The position numbers and the translations under genes are program-made. From the NCBI GenBank assembly GCA_009773635.1, contig WSYC01000020.1:41571-105570 (forward strand): a stretch of 64,000 nt of DNA, given 5' to 3'. The notes under the pieces are model-generated. The model was not told the DNA's origin. It saw only the letters and a list, made by a program, of their open reading frames with translations, and made no database searches. Shown here in pieces: positions 52,606 through 60,805 of the stretch (its first letter is position 1; every line of letters starts with the position of its first letter). The stretch comes from Beijerinckiaceae bacterium (lineage in GTDB: Bacteria > Pseudomonadota > Alphaproteobacteria > Rhizobiales > Beijerinckiaceae).

Positions 52606-52860
52606 ATGCCTGTGACGACACTGACAAGCCGGGAGTTCAATCAGGATGCCAGTGGTGCCAAGCGTGCAGCCAAGGCCGGTCCCGTATTCATTACCGATCG
52701 GGGACAACCGCAGCACGTTCTTCTGAGCATCGAGGATTATCATCGTTTGACGGGTGGTGGTCGGCGTATCGCCGACGCCCTTGCGATGCCGGGCATCGAG
52801 GATGTCGATTTTGATCTGCCGCGTGCAAATATCCGCTCGCGCCCTGCGGATCTTGGCTGA
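52606..52860 (+). CDS. Phd/YefM-family antitoxin
   Basis: 84 residues: VTTLTSREFNQDASGAKRAAKAGPVFITDRGQPQHVLLSIEDYHRL is the Phd/YefM DNA-binding N-terminus; the C-terminal tail would cover the toxin. The stop overlaps the toxin ATG by one base (TGATG), so the two are coupled. Confidence 0.88.
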   Translation: MPVTTLTSREFNQDASGAKRAAKAGPVFITDRGQPQHVLLSIEDYHRLTGGGRRIADALAMPGIEDVDFDLPRANIRSRPADLG

Positions 52861-53276
52861 TGTTCATTCTCGATACGAATGTCGTTTCCGAGCTCCGCAA
52901 GGTCAAGGCAGGCAAGGCTGACAAGGGTGTTTCAGCCTGGGCCGATGGCGTCGATGCGGCGACCCTGTTTCTTTCGGCTATCACCATTCTGGAACTGGAG
53001 CAAGGCGTTTTGCTGGTCGAGCGTCGAGACGCGGCGCAAGGGGCATTGCTTCGCTCCTGGCTGGAACGGTATGTCCTTCCGGAATTTGAAAACCGCGTTT
53101 TACCGATTGATGCGACGGTTGCACGCCGTTGTGCCGGCCTGCATGTTCCCGATCCCCGCTCCGAACGCGATGCAATGATCGCGGCAACGGCACTGGTGCA
53201 TGGCATGACGGTCGTCACGCGCAATATTGCTGATTTTGAGATGACAGGTACGAAGCTCCTGAATCCTTGGGATTGA
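52860..53276 (+). CDS. vapC: VapC-type PIN-domain ribonuclease toxin
   Basis: 138 residues. PIN acidic residues are visible in FILDTNVVSELRK, ITILELEQGV, DPRSERDAMIAATAL and TRNIADFEMTG (Asp/Glu/Asp/Asp quartet). VapC toxins cleave RNA until bound by antitoxin. Located just after repC, it probably stabilises the plasmid. Confidence 0.92.
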   Translation: MFILDTNVVSELRKVKAGKADKGVSAWADGVDAATLFLSAITILELEQGVLLVERRDAAQGALLRSWLERYVLPEFENRVLPIDATVARRCAGLHVPDPRSERDAMIAATALVHGMTVVTRNIADFEMTGTKLLNPWD

Positions 53277-53373
53277 GTTTTTCGCTGGTTCTGTGATGAC
53301 GAAAACCCCAGCCTCTAAACAACCCAGGGCAGAAGTCGCTATCCGGTCTACTGGCGCGACTTGAACGTCAGTA

Positions 53374-53760
53374 TCATGCACTCAGAGTGTGGCCCGCGTT
53401 CAACAGCAAATTACGCGCCTGCTCCAGGTCGCTTGATTTTACAAGCAAGTGGTCCCCATCGAAGGTCGAAACTACGAAAATGCCAATGCCGTTTGTGGAC
53501 AGGGGTTCGATCACGGACAAGACAACACCGGTTTCATCGAATGCAAACGGCCCTTGAAATTTGAAGCAGGACCAACCGCCATCTGTTTGCACCTCTTGAG
53601 GAATACGATCTTGCAGGCAGACGATCGAAAGTTCGTCATCGGTACGGCTAATGCTGACAAACCCGCCTCCCCCCGCCCATGCTGGAATAGGGGCGGAAAA
53701 ACTCAAGCGGGCGACCCCATAGGTGCCGTTCAAATCTTGCAACTTAACGCGACGCGCCAT
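53374..53760 (-). CDS. ACT-domain (CASTOR-like) protein
   Basis: 128 residues. LNGTYGVARLSFSAPIPAWA, a WSCFKFQGPFAFDETGVVLSVIEPLSTNGIGIFVVSTFDGDHLLVKSSDLEQARNLL segment match the small ACT-domain proteins of unknown function (ACT_7 type). Probably binds a small ligand such as an amino acid. It follows the GNAT gene by 49 bases. Confidence 0.8.
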   Translation of the reverse strand: MARRVKLQDLNGTYGVARLSFSAPIPAWAGGGGFVSISRTDDELSIVCLQDRIPQEVQTDGGWSCFKFQGPFAFDETGVVLSVIEPLSTNGIGIFVVSTFDGDHLLVKSSDLEQARNLLLNAGHTLSA

Positions 53761-53809
53761 TTGAAATCACTTCTCGTTAGAACATCGGAACAGTGCTTTG
53801 TCGATAATC

Positions 53810-54436
53810 TCAGAAGTCCTCATTTTGAGAAGCTTCTGTGATGTCCTTGACCATCAGAATCCATTCTCCCGGTTCGTCTGAACCCGGAAAGGGAGAAAAA
53901 GCCCGCCGATCCCATTCCGCAAAGCCGGCTTTGCGGTAGAGGCTATAAGCATTCGGGTTGAAGCTGCCGACCATGAGCGTCAGGCGATCATTACCCGCTG
54001 CCTTTGCGAGATTCTTTGCCTCAGCCAGTAGAGATTTGCCAAAGCCCTTCCCCTGATGCTCGGGATAGATGGCTGCAGCTGAAATATACCAGGTTCCGGC
54101 AGCTATTGTTTTCAGCTCATTCAGCGGCTTTACGACTTCGAGAGTGGCTGCCGCAGCTCCGGATGATTTTGGGAGAACGTACCCGTTTAGAGCCCCGACG
54201 AGCTGGCCCGCATTTTCGGCTACGCGCCAGTTTTTGAAGTGCGTAAAATGGCTCTCGTCATTTCTGATAATGTTTCGACCTATCTCGAAGGCTGACTGGC
54301 CGGGAGTGGCCATTTGCCCCCACAGAAAGGATGTCAGGCGACGTGTCGCCATATCCGCGAGAAGCACAAAATGTGCACAGTCCTCTTGGGTAGGGGACCG
54401 GAACGCGATGGATTGAGATGCAGGTGTCGGGAGCAT
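53810..54436 (-). CDS. GNAT-family N-acetyltransferase
   Basis: 208 residues with the acetyl-CoA motif YISAAAIYPEHQGKGFGKSLLAEAKNLA (Q-x-x-G-x-G) and LMVGSFNPNAYSLYRKAGFAEWDRR. Substrate unknown. Together with the downstream ACT gene it forms a small cargo unit unrelated to metals. Confidence 0.85.
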   Translation of the reverse strand: MLPTPASQSIAFRSPTQEDCAHFVLLADMATRRLTSFLWGQMATPGQSAFEIGRNIIRNDESHFTHFKNWRVAENAGQLVGALNGYVLPKSSGAAAATLEVVKPLNELKTIAAGTWYISAAAIYPEHQGKGFGKSLLAEAKNLAKAAGNDRLTLMVGSFNPNAYSLYRKAGFAEWDRRAFSPFPGSDEPGEWILMVKDITEASQNEDF

Positions 54437-54820
54437 ATGTTCTCCGAAGGATTGATAGTTTCAGGCAATAAAAAGCCCGCCGACCGGAAGGTGGGCAGGT
54501 TGCGGGAAAATTCTAGGACGATAGGAGGGAGGTTACCCCGCTCGGAAACATCGTCGTTATAGAATCACCTCGTCCCGCTGCACTGTCATGCGACGTCGAC
54601 GCCGGATCATGTCTGCAGGGCGGTCATTGATGCTCATTATGTGAGCATGTGCCGGATAAATTCTGGCGTCAATCAACTGTCCTGCTGCTCTTGCTAAAAT
54701 CTCAGTTTGGTCTGATCCCCAGACTTGCTGTCCAGTCGCGCTTGCGCGACCGGAGCGAAGCGGAGCAGGCCCGGAGGCACCGCGCCGATCAAAGCGCTGT
54801 AGGTGCCGGAGGGACTGTGG
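54437..54820. other. Intergenic stretch with two inverted repeats
   Basis: No gene seen. ATGCTCA-TTATG-TGAGCAT (54630-54648) is a perfect operator-like repeat and GTCGCGC-TT-GCGCGAC (54735-54750) a tight hairpin. Lying downstream of the ParA/RHH pair, they may be a centromere-like site, a regulator site or a terminator. Confidence 0.4.
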
Positions 54821-55153
54821 TCAGGAATTCGAGAGTTTTGCTTTCTCGGTCACGAAGGCCTCGAGCAGCGATTGCGCTGAGACGCCCTGGCGCCGGCAGT
54901 AGATCATGAACTCATCGCGGACGCGTCTATCCGTCTTGAAGGTGACGTTCACGAGATTCGCCCTGCTCTCGGGAATTGCGGCGTCCGCTGTGCCTGCTGC
55001 AGACGCTGCCGTGCTGGAGGCGATAGCAGGTTCTGCGAACTGCTGGCTTCCAGCTTCAGGTCTAGCCAGCGCGGCCACCGCGCTGGGATCGAACTGACCC
55101 GTTACCTTCTTCTTTTTAAGCGTGATAGGCGCATCGTCCTGCTGATCGTTCAT
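54821..55153 (-). CDS. Small ribbon-helix-helix-like partner of ParA
   Basis: 110 residues: basic N-terminus (ITLKKKKVTGQF), Ala-rich linker, and a C-terminal segment VNVTFKTDRRVRDEFMIYCRRQGVSAQSLLEAFVTEK that looks like a ribbon-helix-helix DNA-binding fold. Its ATG overlaps the ParA stop by four bases. Probably the centromere-binding partner in a second partition system. Confidence 0.7.
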   Translation of the reverse strand: MNDQQDDAPITLKKKKVTGQFDPSAVAALARPEAGSQQFAEPAIASSTAASAAGTADAAIPESRANLVNVTFKTDRRVRDEFMIYCRRQGVSAQSLLEAFVTEKAKLSNS

Positions 55154-55860
55154 GCTGCGGCTGCCTCTTCGTTGAGGAGCGAGATGATTTCGGTGAGAAG
55201 CCGCCGGGTGTTGGCTCTCGCGTTTTCGATCGGTTTCGTCAGGGGCTTTGCCTCGTAGAGGTTTCCGGCCGTTGCGACATTGGCGAAGGTTGGTCGTTCA
55301 GAAAGAGTCGTGTTGAGGCAGGGGAGCTTCTCGCGTTTGATCGTCTCCAGAGCCGTCGCGAAGGCAGGGCTTTTGCGGGAGAGTTCCGAGAGAGCGTTGA
55401 TCATAATCCGATAGGGAACAGTCCCTGAGGAGGCACTGAGATAGCGGCAAAGCTCAGCGGCTTGGTTGATATCGAAGAGGTGAGGGCGTGCCGGGATCAG
55501 GACGAGATCGGCCTTTTGCAGTCCGGCGCCCATGGCGCCTTGCGCGGTTCCCTGCACATCGATCAGCACGACATCCGTCCCCCGCGATGCTGCTATCACC
55601 TCTGCGATCTTTGTCTGCTGGAACATCGGATTATCGGTAATCACGGGTTCGACGCTGATCCCGTTCAATGTGAAGCCCAGCTCTCTGGAGGTCTTGAACC
55701 AGCGAGAGACCGAGCCTTGCGGGTCGGCATCGATGATCTTCACAGTATGACCTGTTGCCGCAAATTCGCAGGCGAGCAGGATCGTGGTGATGGTTTTGCC
55801 CGAGCCGCCCTTCGGGGATGCAATGACGATCACGCTGGGGAGGGTGGTCTCGTCTGTCAT
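55150..55860 (-). CDS. parA: ParA-family partition ATPase (second system)
   Basis: 236 residues. Deviant Walker A SPKGGSGKTITTILLACEFA, KIIDADPQGSVSRWF and VVLIDVQGTAQGAMGAGLQKADLVLIP. No N-terminal HTH, so it is the short (type Ib) ParA form. ATG 55860 is chosen; TTG 55872 is possible. Divergent from the mob genes. Confidence 0.88.
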   Translation of the reverse strand: MTDETTLPSVIVIASPKGGSGKTITTILLACEFAATGHTVKIIDADPQGSVSRWFKTSRELGFTLNGISVEPVITDNPMFQQTKIAEVIAASRGTDVVLIDVQGTAQGAMGAGLQKADLVLIPARPHLFDINQAAELCRYLSASSGTVPYRIMINALSELSRKSPAFATALETIKREKLPCLNTTLSERPTFANVATAGNLYEAKPLTKPIENARANTRRLLTEIISLLNEEAAAA

Positions 55861-56089
55861 CAAAGGTCTCAACTATCACGTGGGCATTCCATGAAACCGG
55901 GAAGCCCTGAACATGGGAACCCTTGGAATCAGGTTGCTGGTTGTCTGTAAAGCCAGAAAGCCAGCTTGCTGGGAATATGGAATGCTGTTCTCCCGGAGGG
56001 AGTTTTGGGAGGAGATGGTTCTGGTGGGTGAGATTGTCTTTTGTTCTTTGACAAGATACCGCATATTGGGTCAAATGCTCGGGCAAGTC

Positions 56090-56102
56090 GGAGCGAAGCT
56101 CC
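56090..56102. other. Hairpin GGAGC-GAA-GCTCC in the probable oriT region
   Basis: A perfect 5-base-pair hairpin in the 353-base interval 55861-56213 between parA and the MobC-like gene. oriT usually lies just upstream of mobC/relaxase genes, so it is probably here, but no nic-site consensus was recognised. Confidence 0.35.
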
Positions 56103-56153
56103 TCTTGGGGCAGGGCGACATTGCCGTGGGCGACCCTCTCGGGCGTGCCAGCG

Positions 56154-56178
56154 TGTGGTGTGGTGTGGTGTGGTGTGG
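56154..56178 (+). repeat. Pentanucleotide tandem repeat (TGTGG)5
   Basis: Five perfect copies of TGTGG plus a degenerate sixth, 35 bases upstream of the MobC-like GTG start. Copy number could vary by slippage. A frame open from ATG 56121 runs through the repeats into the mobC frame. Confidence 0.85.
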
Positions 56179-56213
56179 TGGGGTTGGTGGATGGATGCGG
56201 AGGGCGTGCCGGA

Positions 56214-56606
56214 GTGACGAAGAAAAGCCGGCACCGGATTGATCTTGATGAGGCTGATCACGCGCTGCTGGTGATGGCGGCGGCACGGTTCGGCCTGACG
56301 CGCTCCGAGCTGATGCGGCGGCTTGTCCGGGCGGCGCTCGATGTTGGTCCGGCTTTGTCAGAAGAGAACTCGCGAACGGTTGGCGCGTTGACATCGCAGG
56401 TCCGGATGGTCGGGCGTAACCTGATGCAGGTGCTGCACGCGATTCACTCGGGCCGTGCGGTTCATATCGCGGATGCCGAGCCGGTCTGGGCCGCGTTGCA
56501 TGAGCGCGTTCGGGAGATGGACGAGGAGCTGACGGCGATGACGGTCGCTTTCGGCGTCAGGCTCAGGGCATCCGCTGGCATGGCGGTGGGGGCGTCCGGC
56601 GAATGA
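56214..56606 (+). CDS. MobC-like relaxosome accessory protein
   Basis: 130 residues from GTG 56214 (GGAGGG at nine bases). TKKSRHRIDLDEADHALLVMAAARFGLTRSELMRRLVRAAL is a ribbon-helix-helix-like DNA-binding N-terminus, and VGALTSQVRMVGRNLMQVLHAIHSGRAV matches MobC-type proteins that help the relaxase at oriT. It overlaps the relaxase gene by four bases. Confidence 0.8.
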   Translation: MTKKSRHRIDLDEADHALLVMAAARFGLTRSELMRRLVRAALDVGPALSEENSRTVGALTSQVRMVGRNLMQVLHAIHSGRAVHIADAEPVWAALHERVREMDEELTAMTVAFGVRLRASAGMAVGASGE

Positions 56607-58921
56607 GCGGTGCGCTTCAAGGCTGGATTGATCTGATTCGTCAGGCGGGGGAGGCGGAGCGCGTGGCGCGGAGCCGCCGACGCTTGGCTGCGGCGCAATG
56701 GTTTGATGATGCGGTGACGAGCCCGGTCGGGCGTATGGATGCCCCGGTGCGCTCGATGCGGGAGATCGAGCCGGATCGTGCGCCAAGGGTTGTTCCCGTT
56801 CCTGTGGCGCAGCGCGGAGTTACGGGGTTCGCCGGTAAGGCTTCCCGCTCCCTTCTTGAGGATGTTCCGCGCGGTAAGGCTGCGCGATCCTCTGGTGTGG
56901 GCGAGGGTAGGAATGTTGCTCCTTCCGTGGGTGGCGCTTCCGGGTCGAGCAAGGCGGCGATGCTGGCAGCGGGGTATCAGCCTGCGGTGATCAAGGTGAT
57001 CTCTTATGCGCATGGCGTGACGCGAGCGAGCGCCACGGCGCAGTATGTCCAGCGGGATGATGTGAAGCTGGAGACTCATGATGGCCGGGTGCTTGAGGAT
57101 CATGAGGCTGTCTCAGCCGAGATGAAGCGCTGGGCGGAGGGTTTTGAGAACCGGCGCGAGAGCGCGGATGTGGTGACGGTCAGGATGGGTGTCGCCGGAT
57201 TGACGGATATACCTGAGAACCGCGAACTTCTGAGCCGGGCGGTTGAGGCCGGGTTTGCCGGTCATTGTCATGCTCATCGCATCGAGGTCGATGAGCGCGG
57301 CGCGATCACTGCCCGGATTGTGACCGTCATGGCTGGATTGGTCGCCAATCCCGATCTTGGAGAGAATCCGCGCAAGGCGGAACGGTTCTCGCTTCGGGAG
57401 GTGAGGGGAGAGGTCCGGTTCAACGAGCGCTATGAGCGGGCGATCGGAGAACGGATCCAAGCTGCGACTGACCTTGCCGCGTCAGATGTCTCGTTGAGGC
57501 CCGGCAAGACCGGGCATGGTGTTGATGCCGTGGCCTATCGGTTGAACCAGCTTGTCGAAGCTGGTGGCGCTGTCACGGATCGCGGCGAACGTCTTGGGAC
57601 GGAGGCGCAGGCGCGCAGCACGGCGCGCGAGTGGAAACTTGAGCTTCGTTCCTTCACCCCGCGCGACACCATACACATGATCATCTCCGCGAAAGCGGGT
57701 GTCGATCTTGAAGCCTTCCGCGGGGCAGTCCGGGGCTTCCTGCAATCCGAGTTCGCCGATCACAAATTTGCCTTCGGAATCCATACCGACAAGGCGGAGG
57801 ATGCCCGGCATATCCATGCCCATGCGATTATCGCGGTACGCGACGAGTTCGGGCAGAAGATCCACCCGGGTCCTTCGACCTTCAATGCCTGGCGCGAGCG
57901 TTATGCAATCCAGGCGCAAGCGCACGGGATCAAGGTCGTCGCGACCAGTGCCGCGCAGCGAGCCTCATCGCAGAGCTATGGCGCGAAGGACAAGGCCATT
58001 GTCGCCGTTGCCGATCGGCCCCGTCCCGGCCGGGAGGAGCGTGACAGGGTCTATGCCCGCGAGAATGCCAACCTCGTTGAGAATGCCCGCAAACGCATCG
58101 AGGTCGCGCGAACCAATCCTGTCCGCTTTGCCGTCACCGAGAAACAGCGTGCGATTGTCGGTGCCAGCCTCTCGGACTGGAAATCTCTTGCGCTCCAGCA
58201 GCCGCAGAACCAGACCGTTCGCGAAACTGTCGTCCGGCTCTCGACCTCGGTCGAGGTTGGCGCCACCATCCACAAGTTCGAGTCAGCACAAGGAAAACCC
58301 ATGGCCATTACATCCGAGAAAATGCGGGCTGATCTCCGCCTGATGAACCAGGACATGGCCAAAATGGGGGCAAACCTCACGGGTGAGGAGAAGGTGCGCT
58401 TCCTCGAGAACTCCGGCCGTGTTCTCCAGAACTTAGCTGTTCTCGCCGATTTCCAGCGCATGAAGGAGCAGGGCGTCACCCATGTGACACCCGAGCAGGT
58501 CCGGGCCCTTGCCGGTGCCTCAGCCGACCGCCTCATTGAGCGTGCGCGCGATACCGCAAAGATCGAGCAGCGCGAGGCGGATGCTGCTCGTATTCTTGCC
58601 GAACGCGCGGATGCTGCCGCTCGTCGTGATGCCGGCAATGTCGCGCTTGATCCTGCATCCCATTCCCAATCCGAGACCCATCGCCAACTCGCCCGCGAGG
58701 CTCAAACGACTTCCGCCCGGGAAACCCGCGAGGCGCAGGAAGCCCGCTACGCCGCCGAAGCGCTCGCATCCTCGCCCGCCAAAACCATTGACCCCAACCC
58801 CGTGGAAAACTCTACCCGCGTCGATCGTCTTCGCGAGGAGCAACGCCGCACCATTGAAGAGTTCAAGCGTCAGGCCGAGGCCGAAGCCGCCAGCCAGAAG
58901 CCCAAAGGGCAGGGGATTTAG
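56603..58921 (+). CDS. Relaxase (MobA/VirD2-type HUH nuclease)
   Basis: 772 residues. The relaxase domain (about residues 120-460) has VIKVISYAHGVTRASATAQYVQRDD and the metal-binding triad in ARHIHAHAIIAVRDEFGQKIHP (His403, His405, His407). The C-terminal third is helical and charged with EQREADAARILAERADAAARR-type repeats. It would nick oriT and lead the transferred strand. Unusually, about 120 low-complexity residues precede the catalytic core. No transfer (T4SS) genes are in view, so the plasmid is at least mobilisable. Confidence 0.88.
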   Translation: MSGALQGWIDLIRQAGEAERVARSRRRLAAAQWFDDAVTSPVGRMDAPVRSMREIEPDRAPRVVPVPVAQRGVTGFAGKASRSLLEDVPRGKAARSSGVGEGRNVAPSVGGASGSSKAAMLAAGYQPAVIKVISYAHGVTRASATAQYVQRDDVKLETHDGRVLEDHEAVSAEMKRWAEGFENRRESADVVTVRMGVAGLTDIPENRELLSRAVEAGFAGHCHAHRIEVDERGAITARIVTVMAGLVANPDLGENPRKAERFSLREVRGEVRFNERYERAIGERIQAATDLAASDVSLRPGKTGHGVDAVAYRLNQLVEAGGAVTDRGERLGTEAQARSTAREWKLELRSFTPRDTIHMIISAKAGVDLEAFRGAVRGFLQSEFADHKFAFGIHTDKAEDARHIHAHAIIAVRDEFGQKIHPGPSTFNAWRERYAIQAQAHGIKVVATSAAQRASSQSYGAKDKAIVAVADRPRPGREERDRVYARENANLVENARKRIEVARTNPVRFAVTEKQRAIVGASLSDWKSLALQQPQNQTVRETVVRLSTSVEVGATIHKFESAQGKPMAITSEKMRADLRLMNQDMAKMGANLTGEEKVRFLENSGRVLQNLAVLADFQRMKEQGVTHVTPEQVRALAGASADRLIERARDTAKIEQREADAARILAERADAAARRDAGNVALDPASHSQSETHRQLAREAQTTSARETREAQEARYAAEALASSPAKTIDPNPVENSTRVDRLREEQRRTIEEFKRQAEAEAASQKPKGQGI

Positions 58922-58997
58922 AAACTGAACGAATGGTGAAGTATAGTTGGATTTCCCTCGAAGCCATGAATCATACTGCGCTGTTCATGCCAACCAT

Positions 58998-59033
58998 TTT
59001 ATGGGTCTTGCCCCTAGAGTGGTGACCCATAAA
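58998..59033. terminator. Inverted repeat between the relaxase and cobF genes
   Basis: TTTATGGGTC (58998-59007) and GACCCATAAA (59024-59033) are perfect 10-base arms around a 16-base centre, between convergent genes. With its A/T ends it may work as a bidirectional terminator; an operator role is also possible. Confidence 0.55.
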
Positions 59034-59053
59034 CCAGAATTAAATAAATTTTT

Positions 59054-59812
59054 TCAGTTACTTACCCTTGCGCGTCGCAACAGATAGGTATCCATGATCC
59101 AGCCGTGGCGCTGGCGAGCCTCCGAGCGCGTCTCCAGGATTGTCGTGCGTATCCCTGCGAGCGGACCATGAAGGAGGATCTCCTCCTTCATGCCGAGATA
59201 GGCCCCCCACCAGATGGTGATTCCCGCAGGGTCAAGCGCCTCGAAAGCGCCGCCGGCATCGAGCATGACGGCGAGCGTATCCACCCCGGCGGGCCAACCG
59301 CCCTCGCGCAGTTTCCGTCCGGTCGTGACCGTGAACGGCGTTCCGATCTCGTTGAGGGGAATCGCATGAGCCGCGCTCAGCGCCTGAAGCGCGGTGATGC
59401 CCGGAATAACCGAGACCTTGACATGAAGATCCATCATCGCGGCGATACGCAACGTGCTGTCATAGAGCGACGGGTCACCCCAGACGAGCAGCGCCACGGT
59501 ACCGTCCCCGCCGAGCGCCGCGCGGATTTCAGCCGCCCAGAGACTGGCGATGCGGGCATGCCAGTCGGCGACGCGGGCCGCGTAATCGGGGATGGCCTCG
59601 TTCCGCGTCGGTAGGTCGAACTCGACGATGCGGGTCGCGGGATTGGTGAGGGTTTCGGCGAGAATCTCGCGGCGCAGAGCGGCAAGATCCGCCTTGTCCG
59701 CGCCCTTCAGCGGAACAAACACGAGATCCGCGCGGTTGAGCGCGCGGATCGCCTGAAGTGTGACGTGCTCGGGATTGCCGGTGCCGATTCCAACGAGAAC
59801 AAGCTCGATCAT
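59054..59812 (-). CDS. cobF: Precorrin-6A synthase (deacetylating), CobF
   Basis: 252 residues, tetrapyrrole methylase fold: VLVGIGTGNPEHVTLQAIRALNRADLVFVPLKG, LLVWGDPSLYDSTLRIA, VSVIPGITALQALSAAHAIPLNEIG and WWGAYLGMKEEILLHG are CobF-typical. It methylates C-1 of precorrin-5 and releases acetate in the aerobic cobalamin pathway. Downstream of cbiM and therefore under the same riboswitch. Confidence 0.93.
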   Translation of the reverse strand: MIELVLVGIGTGNPEHVTLQAIRALNRADLVFVPLKGADKADLAALRREILAETLTNPATRIVEFDLPTRNEAIPDYAARVADWHARIASLWAAEIRAALGGDGTVALLVWGDPSLYDSTLRIAAMMDLHVKVSVIPGITALQALSAAHAIPLNEIGTPFTVTTGRKLREGGWPAGVDTLAVMLDAGGAFEALDPAGITIWWGAYLGMKEEILLHGPLAGIRTTILETRSEARQRHGWIMDTYLLRRARVSN

Positions 59813-59831
59813 CGCGCCCCGGCCCTGTCCC

Positions 59832-60509
59832 TCAGGCTGCGCGGTGGAGGCGCGGCGTGAACAGGCCGGAGTTGCGCCAACCGCGTAGCGATTTCGCCAG
59901 CGCGAGCACGGCGAGATCCACCAGCGGTTCGCCCAGCACCACCAGCATGTAGGCGCCGCCGAACGTCGCGAGCGAGGCGAGGGTTGTTGCCGAGAATCCC
60001 GAACCGTAGATCACCCAGAACGCCACCCAGCCGACAACGCCGGCCTGAAAAGCGGTGGAAAGCGCCAGCGCCTGACGATAGCTCAGGTCCACATAGGCCG
60101 TTCCCGGCGCAATGATGCGGCGCGCGATTGCCTGAAGCCCGAACAGCGGCACCAGCAGGGTGGTGATGTTCATGCCGTATTGCGGCAGATCTTCCTGCGC
60201 GAAGAATATGCCCTGCAGGAGCAGGCCGAGCGCCAGCCCGATTCCCGCCGGAGCGGCACCGAACAGCAGGAACAGCGTGGAGCCGAGAATGAAATGCACC
60301 TCCGAGGGGCCTATTGGATAATGCGGGAAAATCTCGAAGAACGAGAATACCGCGACGGTGGAGATGATGGCGCGCTGCACGAGCGAGAGCGGGCCCTGCT
60401 CGCGGATGCTTTCGAGCGTGAGCTTGCCGAGGTAGCCAGCCGAAGCGGCGGCGGTGGCATAGCTGAGCACCATTTTGGCGCTGTCGACGAGTCCGGGTTC
60501 GATATGCAT
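59832..60509 (-). CDS. cbiM: CbiM-type cobalt ECF transporter component
   Basis: 225 residues from ATG 60509 with GGAGGAAC. The N-terminal MHIEPG corresponds to the metal-ligand start of CbiM (MHIxxG), then six membrane segments with PHYPIGPSEVHFILGSTLFLLFGAAPAGIGLALGLLLQ. CbiM is the cobalt-binding core of the CbiMNQO transporter; CbiN, CbiQ and CbiO genes are not seen here. A cobalamin riboswitch precedes it. Confidence 0.88.
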   Translation of the reverse strand: MHIEPGLVDSAKMVLSYATAAASAGYLGKLTLESIREQGPLSLVQRAIISTVAVFSFFEIFPHYPIGPSEVHFILGSTLFLLFGAAPAGIGLALGLLLQGIFFAQEDLPQYGMNITTLLVPLFGLQAIARRIIAPGTAYVDLSYRQALALSTAFQAGVVGWVAFWVIYGSGFSATTLASLATFGGAYMLVVLGEPLVDLAVLALAKSLRGWRNSGLFTPRLHRAA

Positions 60510-60570
60510 GAGTTCCTCCGTGCTGTCTTCCCCGACAGCAGCAATGGGGTTCAGGTCAGCGCTTCTCGCG

Positions 60571-60740
60571 CCGGACGGCAGGTCTCCTGACTTGCGGTTT
60601 TCGGGTTTGACCCCTTCGCCATCCCTCTGCCTTCCCGGCCTTTCGGCCAGTGGCTGGATCGAGGGCGGCTCGCCGCTCACAGTTGCGGGGGCAGTCACGG
60701 TTTTGGCGCCTGTTGGCTACACCTCACCGTATTCCCTTTT
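60571..60740 (-). promoter_or_regulatory. Cobalamin riboswitch
   Basis: On the bottom strand the segment runs GGTGAGGTGTAGCC (near 60729) through GCCACTGG/GGGAAGG and CCGCAAGTCAGGAGACCTGCC (near 60600-60575), the conserved core of the B12 riboswitch. It lies 61 bases upstream of cbiM and should repress cbiM-cobF when adenosylcobalamin is abundant. It is in the 60510-60805 gap, which holds no gene. Confidence 0.9.
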
Positions 60741-60805
60741 CACCCATTGGCTGTCATGCCGCCGGGAACCGTCAGCACCAGAGATGCACAGTCGCTTTCG
60801 GGAAG

